This document shows, piece by piece, positions 8,678-19,703 of a stretch of 64,000 nucleotides of DNA. Made by a program: the position numbers and the translations under genes. The DNA is from Actinacidiphila guanduensis. GTDB taxonomy: Bacteria; Actinomycetota; Actinomycetes; Streptomycetales; Streptomycetaceae. The DNA lies in contig NZ_FNIE01000002.1 in the NCBI RefSeq assembly GCF_900103985.1, positions 310,001 through 374,000 on the forward strand, read 5' to 3'. Numbering within the stretch: position 1 is the stretch's first letter; every line of letters starts with the position of its first letter. The notes under the pieces were generated by a model that was not told the origin of the DNA, made no database searches, and worked only from the letters and a program-made list of their open reading frames with translations.

Positions 8678-9397
8678 GTGAGCATTGCGTTTCCGTGCGG
8701 GGTGGCGCGGCTGAGCGTCGTGCGGCACGGGGAAAGCACCGCCAATGTCCTCTTCGCGGATGCTGAGCGCCGCGGGGACGCTCACGTGCGGCTGCCCGAC
8801 GGCAGGGACGCCGATGTCGGGCTCTCGGGGAGAGGGGTCGCGCAAGGGCGGGAGCTGGGGCGGTGGCTGGTCGGGCTTCCCGAGGAGGAGCGGCCCGAGG
8901 TCGTGGTGTGCTCGCCCTACGTCAGGGCCGTGGCGACCTGGGATGAAATGGCCCGCGTCGCACGGGAGTCGGAGGTGCCCTGTCCGCCTGCGCTCAGCGA
9001 TGAGCGGTTGCGCGACCGCGAGGCCGGCGTGCTGGAGCTGCTGCCCCCTCCTGCCGTACGCGAACGTTTTCCCGAGGAGGCCGAGCGGCGCGAGCGGGTC
9101 GGGGACTGGTTCCACCGGCCGCCCGGCGGCGAGTCCCTGGCCGATGTGACCCTGCGGGTACGGGACTTCCTGCGTGACCTCGGCGACCCGCGCTCGGGCG
9201 CCGCCGGCCGGCACGTTCTGCTCGTGGCGCACGACGCCGTCGTCCTCGCCGTCCGCCAGGCACTCGGCGGCATCGGCGGGCCCCCGCCCGACCTCGCCCC
9301 CGTCCCCAACGCCTCCCTCTCCCGCTGGGACGGCGACGGTACGCACCTGCGGCTGACCTCGTACGGCGACACGTCCCACCTCCCCGCGGGCGCGTGA
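8678..9397 (+). CDS. Histidine phosphatase (phosphoglycerate-mutase-like) family protein
   Basis: 239 residues from the GTG at 8678, which has GGAGAGG upstream. The longer frame to 8582 is low-complexity and unlikely to be translated. The catalytic RHG motif is at residues 16-18 (VVRHGEST), and the second His is in LLVAHDAVVLAV near residue 190, so both catalytic histidines are present. An acidic residue in the middle (RDREAGV) fits the proton donor region. This family removes phosphate from metabolites or proteins; the substrate cannot be told. The coding sequence ends in TACGGCGACACGTCCC, a motif that recurs in the tandem repeats directly downstream. Confidence 0.85.
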   Translation: MSIAFPCGVARLSVVRHGESTANVLFADAERRGDAHVRLPDGRDADVGLSGRGVAQGRELGRWLVGLPEEERPEVVVCSPYVRAVATWDEMARVARESEVPCPPALSDERLRDREAGVLELLPPPAVRERFPEEAERRERVGDWFHRPPGGESLADVTLRVRDFLRDLGDPRSGAAGRHVLLVAHDAVVLAVRQALGGIGGPPPDLAPVPNASLSRWDGDGTHLRLTSYGDTSHLPAGA

Positions 9398-9900
9398 AGC
9401 TTCCCGCTCGAACCTCTCCTCCGGGTCGCAGGGGAAGCCGCGAGTCGGGTACGGCGACGTGTCCGCCCGGGGGATGTGAGTGGCTTCCGCTCGAACGGTC
9501 TCCTGCGGGTCGTACGTGAAGCGCCGGGTCGGGTACGGCGACGTGTGCGCCGGCGGTTGCGTGCGGTCCGTTTTAGCCGCCTCGTTGGTCGTACGCGAGG
9601 CGCCGGGCCGGCTACGTACAACAGCGTGTTCGCCTGCGGTTGCGTGCGGCTTCCGTTCGAACGGTCTCGTGCGGGTCGTACGCGAAGTGCCCAGTCGAGT
9701 GCGGCGACGTGCGTGCCCGCCCGCGGACGTCCAAGCCGCCCCCTTGCGCCTCTCCTGGACGTCGTACCCGAAGTCCCAAGTTGCGTACGCCCCCACCTCC
9801 ACCCGCGGACGCGTGACGCTCCTCGCCTGAACCCCCATGCGGGCCGCATACGAAGCCCCGAGCCGCGCCCCGCGCGTGAACCCCCGGCCCCGCCCCACCT
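9398..9900. repeat. Six decaying ~84-bp tandem repeats after a stop codon
   Basis: Starting at the phosphatase stop codon, a unit of about 83-84 bases recurs at roughly 9399, 9482, 9566, 9648, 9733 and 9817. Recognisable pieces are CTTCCGCTCGAACGGTCTC, GGGTCGTACGYGAAG, GTCGGGTACGGCGACGTG and TTGCGTGCG. Copies two and four are closest and the last two are badly eroded. The final codons of the phosphatase gene match part of the unit, so the array may have grown from the gene's 3' end. No long protein reads through it. The rest of the gap to 10181 shows no gene. Confidence 0.7.
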
Positions 9901-10181
9901 CCCCGCGCCGGCGCCCCTCGCCATACGAGCCCCGCCGTACTTCCTGTGAGCCCCCTGTGAATCATCCGGGCGCCCGCTCACACCGGCGCGGAAAACGGGC
10001 GTAAGGCAGGTTTATCGACAGATCGTCACGCGTGCGAGCGAAAGCGATCATGGGGCCGCATTCCGGCGTGGGCGGTGGGCAATCTGCTGGTGGCGACGCC
10101 GAAGGAAACACCGGCGGAGCGGTCGGCCGGCCGCTCCACCACCTGCAGAGCTCAGAGAATGTCCCCTGGAAGGGAAACTCC

Positions 10182-10484
10182 ATGGCAAGCATCCGTACCG
10201 TCCGTGTCCTGGCCGCCGTTGCGGCACTGCCCCTGGCGGGCGTGCTGTTCGCGGGCACGGCCGCGGCCGACGACGGTTCGTTCGCGGGTGGCCACTCGAA
10301 CGCGACGGTGGTGAGCAACTCCGGCGGCAACGCGCTGGGCAACTCGGGCAACGTCACGACGACCCAGCAGGCGGCCACCGGCGCCGGCGCCTCGAACCAG
10401 GACAACACGGCCAGCGTCGCCGGCTCGGCCTTCACCGCCATCCACCAGAACACCGTGGCGATCCACTTCTCCCCGCTCTGGTGA
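10182..10484 (+). CDS. Small secreted Ser/Asn/Gly-rich protein
   Basis: 100 residues from the ATG at 10182 with GGAAGGG upstream. Residues 1-29 are a signal peptide (basic MASIRTVR, hydrophobic core, AAAD cleavage region). The mature ~70 residues are rich in Asn, Gly, Ser, Ala and Thr (NSGGNALGNSGNVTTTQQ), have no Cys, and end in an aromatic tail (IHFSPLW). This resembles small secreted Streptomyces proteins that may assemble on the cell surface, but it lacks the chaplin Cys pair and the rodlin pattern. Function unknown. It stands alone with long gaps on both sides. Confidence 0.7.
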   Translation: MASIRTVRVLAAVAALPLAGVLFAGTAAADDGSFAGGHSNATVVSNSGGNALGNSGNVTTTQQAATGAGASNQDNTASVAGSAFTAIHQNTVAIHFSPLW

Positions 10485-10961
10485 GCCGGGCCCGACGCGC
10501 ACCGACCCCGGCCCGCCCCTCGGGCTGAACGCCGCTCCCGCGCGGTGAAGAGGGGGCCGCGCGGGGGCGCCGCGAGGGCGCCGGACGAAGTGCGACGGGG
10601 ATGATCGGGGGTGGAACGGGGGGCACAGGGGGAAGGGTGCGCGGCAGCATGGGGGTGCCGGCGCGCACGCCGTGCCCACCGGGGCCGCTGTCCACAAGCT
10701 GTGGACAACGGCCCCTCCTTTGTGTCCGCGGCCCCACGCGTTCTTCATATGCGCGGCCCCTGCTCGTACGCGCCTCCGCCCTCCGTGGCGTCGCGCCTCC
10801 GTGGCCTCGCGCCCAGGCCCGCGCCCCGCCCCCGCACCCCCGCCTCCACGCCCCCGTTCGCCCACCTCCCTCTTCACGGACGAGTTCACGTACGAGCGGC
10901 CAGACGGGTGGTGGCGGCGTGTCGGCTCGGCGGCTGCCGTCAACCGTCGTTGACTCACGGA
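10485..10961. other. Intergenic region, no gene seen
   Basis: 477 bases of very GC-rich DNA between two secreted-protein genes. The longer open frames here have arginine/proline-rich compositions typical of chance frames. The upstream region of the next gene must contain its promoter, but no strong match is evident. Confidence 0.5.
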
Positions 10962-12011
10962 ATGAGCGAAAAAGGTGCGTTCATCCGCTTTATGGTCACC
11001 GGTGCGCTGGCGCTCGCCGGGCTCGTGCTGCCCGCAGGGACCGCCGGCGCGACCGACCTCCCGCGCCGCGACGTCCTCGGGCTCGACGTCCAAGGGCGCG
11101 ACGTGCAAAGCCGCGACCTCCTGGACCGCGACCTCCAGAGCCCCGGCAGGCAGAGCGCCGACCCGCAGAGCCGCGACACGCAACCCCGTAACGCCCAGGC
11201 GCGCAACGCCTCCAGCAGCGTCGTACAAAGCAGTGCCGCACACAGCAGCGACGTACAACGAAGTGACACCCAAAGCCGCACCCTCCAAGGCCGGGACTTC
11301 CAGGGCCGCGGCTTCGACACCTGCCAAGCCCCCGACCTCGCCACCATGGACGCGTGGATCGCCCACTCCGATTACCGCGCCGCCGGCATCTACTTCGGCG
11401 GCCGTGCCCGCGCCTGCAAGTCCCAGGTCCACCTGACCCCTTCCTGGGTGCGCCGCACCACCGCCGCCGGCTGGAGCCTGCTGCCGATCTATGTCGGCTC
11501 GCAGAGCCCCTGCGTGGCGGGCGCCAACAAGAACCCGTACCGCATCGACACCGCCCGCCCCACCGCCCAGGGCGCCGACGAGGCCCAGGACGCGGTCGAA
11601 CGCGCCCAGGCCCTCGGCCTCGACCCGGGCAGCGCGCTCTACCTCGACATGGAGGCGTACGACATCGGCAACGGGCCCTGCGCGAGCGCCACCTTGAAGT
11701 TCGTCCGCTCCTGGGACACGGGCGTGACCGCGGCCGGCTACATCCCCGGGTTCTACAGCAGCGCCGACTCCGGCATCCGGCAGATGGCCAGGGCCCGCGC
11801 GGCCGGCACCACCCAGCTGCCGCAGGCGCTCTGGTACGCCCGCTGGGGCGTGCCGCCCACCCTCACCGCCGAGCCCTCGCTCGACCCGGACACCTGGACC
11901 CCGCACCGGCGCGTCCACCAGTACCACGGCGCCGTCACCGAGACCCACGGCGGCCGCTCGCTGACGATCGACCGGGACCTGCTGGACGCTCCCGTCGCGG
12001 TGGTCGGCTGA
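10962..12011 (+). CDS. Secreted DUF1906 (glycoside-hydrolase-like) protein with period-five linker
   Basis: 349 residues from the ATG at 10962 (MSEKGAFIRF). Residues 1-31 form a signal peptide. Residues ~37-116 are a Gln/Asp/Ser/Arg-rich linker with a visible period of five (DVQGR DVQSR DLLDR DLQSP). Residues ~118-345 match the DUF1906 domain, a TIM-barrel related to glycoside hydrolases, with FDTCQAPDLATM at its start, IYFGGRARAC, and the acidic strand YLDMEAYDI. Members are exported and thought to act at the cell wall; activity is rarely shown. A hairpin 20 bases downstream is a likely terminator. Confidence 0.8.
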   Translation: MSEKGAFIRFMVTGALALAGLVLPAGTAGATDLPRRDVLGLDVQGRDVQSRDLLDRDLQSPGRQSADPQSRDTQPRNAQARNASSSVVQSSAAHSSDVQRSDTQSRTLQGRDFQGRGFDTCQAPDLATMDAWIAHSDYRAAGIYFGGRARACKSQVHLTPSWVRRTTAAGWSLLPIYVGSQSPCVAGANKNPYRIDTARPTAQGADEAQDAVERAQALGLDPGSALYLDMEAYDIGNGPCASATLKFVRSWDTGVTAAGYIPGFYSSADSGIRQMARARAAGTTQLPQALWYARWGVPPTLTAEPSLDPDTWTPHRRVHQYHGAVTETHGGRSLTIDRDLLDAPVAVVG

Positions 12012-12030
12012 GCCGAGGAGCCTTCGAACG

Positions 12031-12046
12031 GGCCCCCGCGGGGGCC
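12031..12046. terminator. GC hairpin after the DUF1906 gene
   Basis: GGCCCCCGCGGGGGCC is a perfect inverted repeat 20 bases after the stop codon. There is no T-run, as usual in Streptomyces. Confidence 0.5.
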
Positions 12047-12203
12047 GTCCCCGTGCTCCCTGGGGTGCATCCCCTCGGGGACGACCACCCGCGGGTCCAC
12101 CCCCGGGTGGTGGGGACAGCCCCCGGCCTACGACCTGAGGGTGATCCCCTTTCGGCACCTGGGGCCGATTCGCCGCACCCGCCCCACCTCCTAGCGTGGA
12201 GCC

Positions 12204-12725
12204 ATGACCACGCCTGTCTGCACCAGCGCCCACACGGCGCAGTTCACGGCCTACGTACGCAGCAAGGGCCCGACCCTGCTGCGCACCGCACGTTCCCTGA
12301 CGCCGAACCCCGCCGACGCCGAGGACCTGCTGCAGACCGCCCTGACCAAGACCTACCTCGCCTGGGACCGTATCGACGACCACCGGGCGGTCGACGGATA
12401 CGTCCGCCGCACCCTGGTGAACACCCGCACTTCCCAGTGGCGCAAGCGCCGGGTGGACGAGTTCGCCACCGACGAGCTGCCCGAGCCCGCCGTGTCCGGG
12501 CCCGACCTGACCGAGCAGCAGGCCCAGCGGGACGCCCTGCTGCGCGCGATAGCCCGGCTGCCCCCGCGGCAGCGCGCGATGGTCGTGCTGCGGTACTACG
12601 AGGACATGAGCGAGGTGCAGACCGCCGAGACCCTGGGTGTGTCCGTCGGCACCGTCAAGAGCGCGGTCTCCCGCGCCCTCGGCAAGCTGCGCGACGACCC
12701 GGAGCTGGAGGTCGGCGTGGGCTGA
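12204..12725 (+). CDS. SigE-family ECF RNA polymerase sigma factor
   Basis: 173 residues. Region 2 occupies about 10-80 (LLRTARSLTPNPADAEDLLQ, then YVRRTLVNTRTSQWRKRR), and region 4 about 105-165 (LPPRQRAMVVLRYYEDMS, with the recognition helix in SVGTVKSAVSRALGKLR). This is the 'SigE family' common in Streptomyces in many paralogues. No anti-sigma gene is adjacent on either side, so control is not evident here. The ATG at 12204 gives a family-typical length. Confidence 0.85.
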   Translation: MTTPVCTSAHTAQFTAYVRSKGPTLLRTARSLTPNPADAEDLLQTALTKTYLAWDRIDDHRAVDGYVRRTLVNTRTSQWRKRRVDEFATDELPEPAVSGPDLTEQQAQRDALLRAIARLPPRQRAMVVLRYYEDMSEVQTAETLGVSVGTVKSAVSRALGKLRDDPELEVGVG

Positions 12726-12884
12726 TCCGCCGATCGGCCGCGGGGTAGTGACATTTCGCGCCGAACGCCACCAGAATCACGGCAGCGACCTTCTTACGGG
12801 CCCAGTACACATCCAGCACAGCACCGCCCAGGACAGACCAGCACCGAGCCCGCACCGATCCGTCCCCCGCTGCCGGAGGCCCCC

Positions 12885-14534
<1,650 letters not shown>

Positions 14535-15019
14535 CCGCCCCCGCCCGAACGGCCCCCCGCCGCCCGGGGTTCCCCCCGGCCCCCGCTGGGACGGCCACCC
14601 GCCGTCGGGGGTACGCCGTCGTCCCCGGCCGCAGGCCGGTAGGTGGCTGTGGGGGTGCCCCCTCTGGGGGAGCAGTTCCCCGCGCCCCCAAGAAACGGCA
14701 ACCCGCCGCAGGGGCTTCTGCCCCTTCCCGGCCCCAGGCCGGAGGATGGCTGGTCGCGCAGTTCCCCGCGCCCCTGGGTTGTACGGCCTCGCCCTACGCG
14801 CGAACGGCAAGCTCCATGGGGGCGCGGGGAACTGCGCGGGAAGAGGCCACCACCCCGGGTCGGCATACGACCCCGTGGGGCAGACGGGAACCCGAAAGGG
14901 GCGCTGGGGGTGCCCCCAGGCGAAGTTCTGGGGGAGGAACTGCGCGACCGGCCACCGCGGTGGCGCGCCTGGGAGGCGGCCTGACAGGGCAGTACCCCTT
15001 CCCCGTAAAGGGGCTAGGG
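14535..15019. repeat. Intergenic inverted copies of a Streptomyces palindromic repeat
   Basis: Between two convergent genes the element GCAGTTCCCCGCGCCCC occurs at 14672-14689 and 14756-14776. Its reverse complement (GGCGCGGGGAACTGCGCG) follows at about 14817-14838, and a divergent copy GGAGGAACTGCGCGACC at about 14935. Such GGGAACTGCGCGA elements are common between Streptomyces genes and can fold into long hairpins, so a two-way terminator role is plausible. No gene is seen in the stretch. Confidence 0.65.
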
Positions 15020-18000
15020 CTACGCCCCGATCTTGCCCAGGAGGTCCACGATCCGGGACTGGACGTCCGCGCTGGTGGAGCGTTCCGCGAGGAAGAGGAC
15101 CGTCTCGCCCGAGGCGAGGCGGGGAAGCTCCGCGGGGTCGATGTCCGCCGAGGTGTAGACGACCAGCGGGGTCGTGTTGAGGCGGGAGTGGCCGCGCAGC
15201 CAGTCCACGATGCCCTGCCGCCGGCGGCGGATCAGCATGAGGTCCATCACCACGAGGTTCGGGTGGATCTGGGCCGCCTTCGTCATCGCGTCGGCCTCGG
15301 AGTCGGCGTGCGTGACCTGCATCCCGCGCCGCTCCAGAGTGCCCGCGAAGGCCATGGCGATCGGGTCGTGGCCCTCCACGAGCAGCACCCGCGGCGGATG
15401 CTGCTCGCTGTCGCGCGGCGCCAGCGCCTTGAGCAGGACCGCGGGGTCGGCCCCGTACGCGGCCTCGCGGGTCGCCTGGCCCAGCCCCGCGGTGACCAGC
15501 ACCGGGACCTCCGCCGCCGCCGCGGCCTGCCGCAGCGACTGCAGCGCCGTACGGGTGATCGGCCCGGTGAGCGGGTCCACGAAGAGCGCGGCCGGCGGCT
15601 CGGCGACCTGCGCGTCCACCTCCTCGCGGGACCGTACGATCACCGGACGGTAGCCCCGGTCGGTGAGCGCCTGCCGGGTGGAGACGTCCGGCTCGGGCCA
15701 GACCAGCAGCCGCCGCGGCTCGTCCAGCGGCGCCTCCTCGCCCCCGATCCGCGGCTGCTCCATGGTGTCGGTGACGTCGACCGCGCCGTTCGGCCCGTCC
15801 AGCGGCTCGGGCCCCTCGGCGGCGCCCGCCGCGGGCGCCCCTATCGCGTACGCGCGGGCGCCCGGCTGCGGGTTCGGGTCCTCGGCCGGTACAGCCCGCA
15901 GCCGTGCCGTCTCGCGTCCCTCCGGCGTGCGTACGGGCACCTGGCCGCTCTCCGGGCCGGCCTGCGGGTGCTGGCGGGGCAGCGACTCGCCGCCCGGCAC
16001 CGGCGGCTGGCTCGGCACCAGCGGCAGCGCGCTGACCGAGGGGCCCTCCTGGGGCGCGGCCAGCCGGCGGCGGCGCCCGGAACCACCCGCGGCCACCTGC
16101 GCGGGCAGGCCCTGCGGGTGCTGTGCCTGCGCGGCCTGCGTCGGGGTCTGGTCGCCCGCGTCGCCGCCGTAGGGCACGCCCTGACCGAGGGTGCGCACGC
16201 TTATGGCCCGCCCCTGCGTCTGGTGCGAAGGGTCCTGGGACGGACCGGCGTTGGGGGCGGGGCGGACCCGCGGGTCGTTCTGCTGCCCGTGCTGTGGTCC
16301 GTCATGGGGCCCGTTCTGCGGCCGCGGCAGCGGGCCGCCGGCCTGCGGCCATTGCGTGGGGGCGGGCGCCTCCTGGAGCGCGGGCCGCTCGGGGTCCGGC
16401 CACGTGGGCTGCTGGGGGGCGGGAAGGGTGGGACGGTCCTGGGCGGCGGGCGCGAGCGCCGGGGCGTTCGCCCGGGGCCCCCTGGGGTCCTCCTGCGGCT
16501 GCGCGTGCTGCTGCGGCGCCTCGGCGCCGGGCTGCGGCCACGCGGTGGCGGCCGGGCCCCCGCCGGGACCCACCTGATAGGGCAGGCCGGGAACAGGCGC
16601 GGCCTCCAGGGAACGCCGGGCCCGGCGCCCGGTCCGCTGCGGCTGCTCGCCGGCGGCACCCGCGTCGGGGGTGCCCGGGTGGTTCTGGGCGTCACCCTGC
16701 CGGCCGGGAGAGCCGAGCCCGGCGGGGCCGACGGGCACACCCGGAGCACCTTGCGGGGCCTGGGAGTTGGCGTCGCCGAATGCGGTCGGCCCGCCGGGCA
16801 GCCCCGGAGCGCCGTGGGGTGCTCCGCCGCCCGGGCCCACGGAAAGGCCCGGGGCGGCCGGGCTGTTGGGGCCCCCGGGCGCCGGGGCGTCGCCGAGTCC
16901 GCCGGGGCCGACCGGCAACCCCGCTGCACCTTGCGGGAGTTGGCCGTTCGGTCCGGCCGGACCACCCTGACCGGCCCGGCCGTGGGCGCCTTGGCCGCCG
17001 GGCGCGCCGAGTCCGGTGGGGCCGACCGGCAACCCTGGTGCGCCCTGCGGGACTTGGCCGTTCGGGCCGCCCTGCGCGGGAAGGTTCCCGGGGCCGCCCG
17101 GACCCGCGGGCCGACCCGGAGCGCCTTGCGGGGCACGGCTGTTGGGGAGAGTGCTGGGAATGCCCTGGCCCGGTGCGAGGGGAGCGGCGGGAAGGCCGCG
17201 CGCGCCCTGCGGGTTGGGGGCGCCCTGCGGCACGGGACCATCACCCTCGCCGGCCGACGGCAGCGCGTGGGGGACGCGCCTGACGGGCAACTCCCGCAGC
17301 TCGCCCTCCTCCTGGGGCTCCTCCTCCGCCGGGCGGCCGCGGCGGGCCCGGCGACCGGTCGGCTGCGGGCCCTGCGGCGGGGACTGCTGCGCCCCCTGAT
17401 GCGGGATCTGTGGTGTCACGTTCGGCGGGACCTGCTGCGGGATCTGCGGACCCGGCTGCGGCACCTGCGGGCCGAGTTGCGGCGCCACTTCCTGCGGGCC
17501 GCCCGCGGACTCGCCGCTCGGCACGCTGCGCAGACCGGGGCCGTTGCGCTCCGCCCGCTCGCCCTGGCCGCCCCGGGAACCGTCCTCCCCCGGCCGCCGC
17601 AGGGCCCGGCGCCGCCCGGTCGGGGCCTCGCTCTGGTCGGCCGCGGCCGGGATCGCCCACGGCGCCACGACCGTACCGGTGTCATCGGGGTGGCGGGGCT
17701 GCCGCGCGGCCCCGTCCTGGGCGCCCTCTTGTGCCTCGGCGGGCACCTGCTCGGCGGGTTCGGCAGCCGCACCCGAGGACGCCTCCGCCGCAGCCGCCGC
17801 CTGCCGCGCCCGCGCCGCCGCGCGCCCGCCGCCCGGCACGCCCGGGGCCGTAGCGCCGGCGCCTCCCGTACCGCTCTCGGCCGAGCGCGCGCGGCCGTGT
17901 GCCGCCCGGCGGCCGTGGACCGGGGCGCCCGCGCCCTCCGCGCCGGAGCCCTCGGTGTTCTCCGGGGTGCCGTCCGGGACCGCGCCCAGCGGCACTTCGA

Positions 18001-19432
18001 GCACGTACGCGCTGCCCTGCCCCGGCACCTCGTGCGTCTGCAGCACCCCGCCGTGGCGCTCGATGATGCCGCGCGCCAGCGGCAGGTGCACCGGGTCGCC
18101 GCCCGCGCTCGGGCCCCGTACGTCGATGCGGACCATCTCGCCGCGCTGGGCGGCCGCGACCACGATCGTGGAGTCGCCGGCGAAGGCCATCGCGTTCCCG
18201 GCCGCGTCGATCCCGGCGACGTCGGCGACCAGGTGGGCCAGCGCCTGCGCCAGCCGCGGGCCGTCCACCACCGCCTCGATCTCGCCCGCGTGCACCGCGA
18301 ACTGCGCCCGCCCGGGCCCGATCAGCTCCACCGCGCCCTCGACGGCCGCGGCCACCACCTCGTCGATCCCGACGGCCTCGCGGCGCAGCTTGTCGTCGCC
18401 CCGGTCGAGCCGCTGGAAGTCGAGCACGTTGTCGATGAGCGTGGTGATGCGGGCGTAGCCGGCGGCCAGGTGGTGCAGGATCTGGTTGGCCTCGGGCCAC
18501 AGCTGCCCGGCCGGGTCGGCGGCCAACCCGGTGAGTTCGCCGCGCAGTTCGGCGAGCGGGCCGCGCAGCGAGGTGTCGAGCAGGGCGCGCAGCTGGCCGT
18601 TGCGCGCGGCCAGGGCGTCGTATTGCGTGCGGTCGGTGAACGTCATGACGGCGCCCACGAGTTGGTCGCCGTCGCGGACCGGGGCCGTCGTCAGGTCCAC
18701 TGGCACGGCCCTGCCGTCCTTGCGCCACAGCACCTGGCCGCGCACCCGGTGCTTGCGGCCCGAGCGCAGGGTGTCGGCGAGCGGGGTCTCCTCGTAGGCC
18801 AGCGGCGAGCCGTCCGGGCGGGAGTGGTGCACCAGCGGGTGCAGCTCCTTGCCGCCGAGGTCGGTGGCGCGGTGGCCGAGGATCTGCGCGGCCGACGGGT
18901 TGACCAGGACGACCTTGCCCGCGGTGTCCACACCGACCACGCCCTCGGCCGCGGCCCGCAGGATCATCTCCGTCTGCCGCTGCTGGCGGGCGAGTTCGGC
19001 CTCGGTGTCCACGGTGCCGCTCAGGTCGCGGACCACCAGCATGAGCAGCTCGTCGCCGGTGTAGTGCGGCATGCCGTCGCCGTAGTCGGCGTACGGGGTG
19101 CGGCTGTCGTCGAGGTTGGCGCTGGTGACCTGGACGGGGAACTCCGTGCCGTCGGTACGGCGGGCGGTCATCCGGGTCGGCTTGGTGCGGGTGTCCTCGG
19201 CGGCCTCCTGCGGGCTGCGCATCGAGCCGGGGATCCGCTTGGGATCGAAGCCGGGCAGCAGATCGAGCAGGCCGCGCCCGACCAGGGCGGTGCCCGGCGT
19301 CTCGAAGGTCTCCAGCGCTATGGCGTTGGCGTTCACCACCGTGCCGTTGGCGTTGACCAGCAGCAGCGCGTCCGGGAGGGCGTCCAGTATCGAAGCGAGG
19401 CGAGCAGCGCCTCGGGATGGCCTGCTGCTCAC
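15020..19432 (-). CDS. Giant PAS-PAS-degenerate-kinase-receiver regulator
   Basis: 1470 residues, MSSRPSRGAARL at 19432. PAS domain 1 lies at about 8-130 and PAS 2 at about 150-275. A histidine-kinase-like helical pair and ATPase-like fold follow (~275-475). Where the phosphoacceptor His should be it reads DTSLRGPLAELRGEL, so no His is present, and the N-box is weak. Residues ~480-1210 are a disordered Gln/Pro/Gly/Ala linker, with collagen-like GxP repeats such as QGAPGLPVGPTGLG. At the C-terminus are a receiver-like pseudo-domain (~1225-1330) and a clear receiver domain (~1345-1465, with LVVMDLML holding the Asp). Conserved Streptomyces proteins with this plan are known. It probably works as a scaffold or phospho-acceptor rather than an autokinase. 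Confidence 0.8.
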   Translation of the reverse strand: MSSRPSRGAARLASILDALPDALLLVNANGTVVNANAIALETFETPGTALVGRGLLDLLPGFDPKRIPGSMRSPQEAAEDTRTKPTRMTARRTDGTEFPVQVTSANLDDSRTPYADYGDGMPHYTGDELLMLVVRDLSGTVDTEAELARQQRQTEMILRAAAEGVVGVDTAGKVVLVNPSAAQILGHRATDLGGKELHPLVHHSRPDGSPLAYEETPLADTLRSGRKHRVRGQVLWRKDGRAVPVDLTTAPVRDGDQLVGAVMTFTDRTQYDALAARNGQLRALLDTSLRGPLAELRGELTGLAADPAGQLWPEANQILHHLAAGYARITTLIDNVLDFQRLDRGDDKLRREAVGIDEVVAAAVEGAVELIGPGRAQFAVHAGEIEAVVDGPRLAQALAHLVADVAGIDAAGNAMAFAGDSTIVVAAAQRGEMVRIDVRGPSAGGDPVHLPLARGIIERHGGVLQTHEVPGQGSAYVLEVPLGAVPDGTPENTEGSGAEGAGAPVHGRRAAHGRARSAESGTGGAGATAPGVPGGGRAAARARQAAAAAEASSGAAAEPAEQVPAEAQEGAQDGAARQPRHPDDTGTVVAPWAIPAAADQSEAPTGRRRALRRPGEDGSRGGQGERAERNGPGLRSVPSGESAGGPQEVAPQLGPQVPQPGPQIPQQVPPNVTPQIPHQGAQQSPPQGPQPTGRRARRGRPAEEEPQEEGELRELPVRRVPHALPSAGEGDGPVPQGAPNPQGARGLPAAPLAPGQGIPSTLPNSRAPQGAPGRPAGPGGPGNLPAQGGPNGQVPQGAPGLPVGPTGLGAPGGQGAHGRAGQGGPAGPNGQLPQGAAGLPVGPGGLGDAPAPGGPNSPAAPGLSVGPGGGAPHGAPGLPGGPTAFGDANSQAPQGAPGVPVGPAGLGSPGRQGDAQNHPGTPDAGAAGEQPQRTGRRARRSLEAAPVPGLPYQVGPGGGPAATAWPQPGAEAPQQHAQPQEDPRGPRANAPALAPAAQDRPTLPAPQQPTWPDPERPALQEAPAPTQWPQAGGPLPRPQNGPHDGPQHGQQNDPRVRPAPNAGPSQDPSHQTQGRAISVRTLGQGVPYGGDAGDQTPTQAAQAQHPQGLPAQVAAGGSGRRRRLAAPQEGPSVSALPLVPSQPPVPGGESLPRQHPQAGPESGQVPVRTPEGRETARLRAVPAEDPNPQPGARAYAIGAPAAGAAEGPEPLDGPNGAVDVTDTMEQPRIGGEEAPLDEPRRLLVWPEPDVSTRQALTDRGYRPVIVRSREEVDAQVAEPPAALFVDPLTGPITRTALQSLRQAAAAAEVPVLVTAGLGQATREAAYGADPAVLLKALAPRDSEQHPPRVLLVEGHDPIAMAFAGTLERRGMQVTHADSEADAMTKAAQIHPNLVVMDLMLIRRRRQGIVDWLRGHSRLNTTPLVVYTSADIDPAELPRLASGETVLFLAERSTSADVQSRIVDLLGKIGA

Positions 19433-19703
19433 GAGACGCTTCCTCCCTGTTACCGCATGTGCTGTTCCGCGTGGCGCAGTGCCGGGGCGGTGCGCCGAGT
19501 CGCAGACGACCCCCGGCGGACCCCGCCCCGGCGGGGTCGTTCGGCGCGGTCGGCCTGCGTCACGGGCGGCCCATCTTGCCGCCGGCCCCGGGCCATGTCA
19601 CTAGACCGAGTGTACGGGTCGGGTCCTGCCATGTGGCCTAGGACGGCCATGTGGCGCCACCGCGTGGGGGGTTGGGGGTTGTGCCGTGAAGGTGTGGTGT
19701 GCG

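Noticed and set aside
10152..12383. A 743-codon minus-strand frame
   Set aside because: It is antisense to the secreted DUF1906 and small secreted genes and has Gly/Arg-heavy shadow composition.
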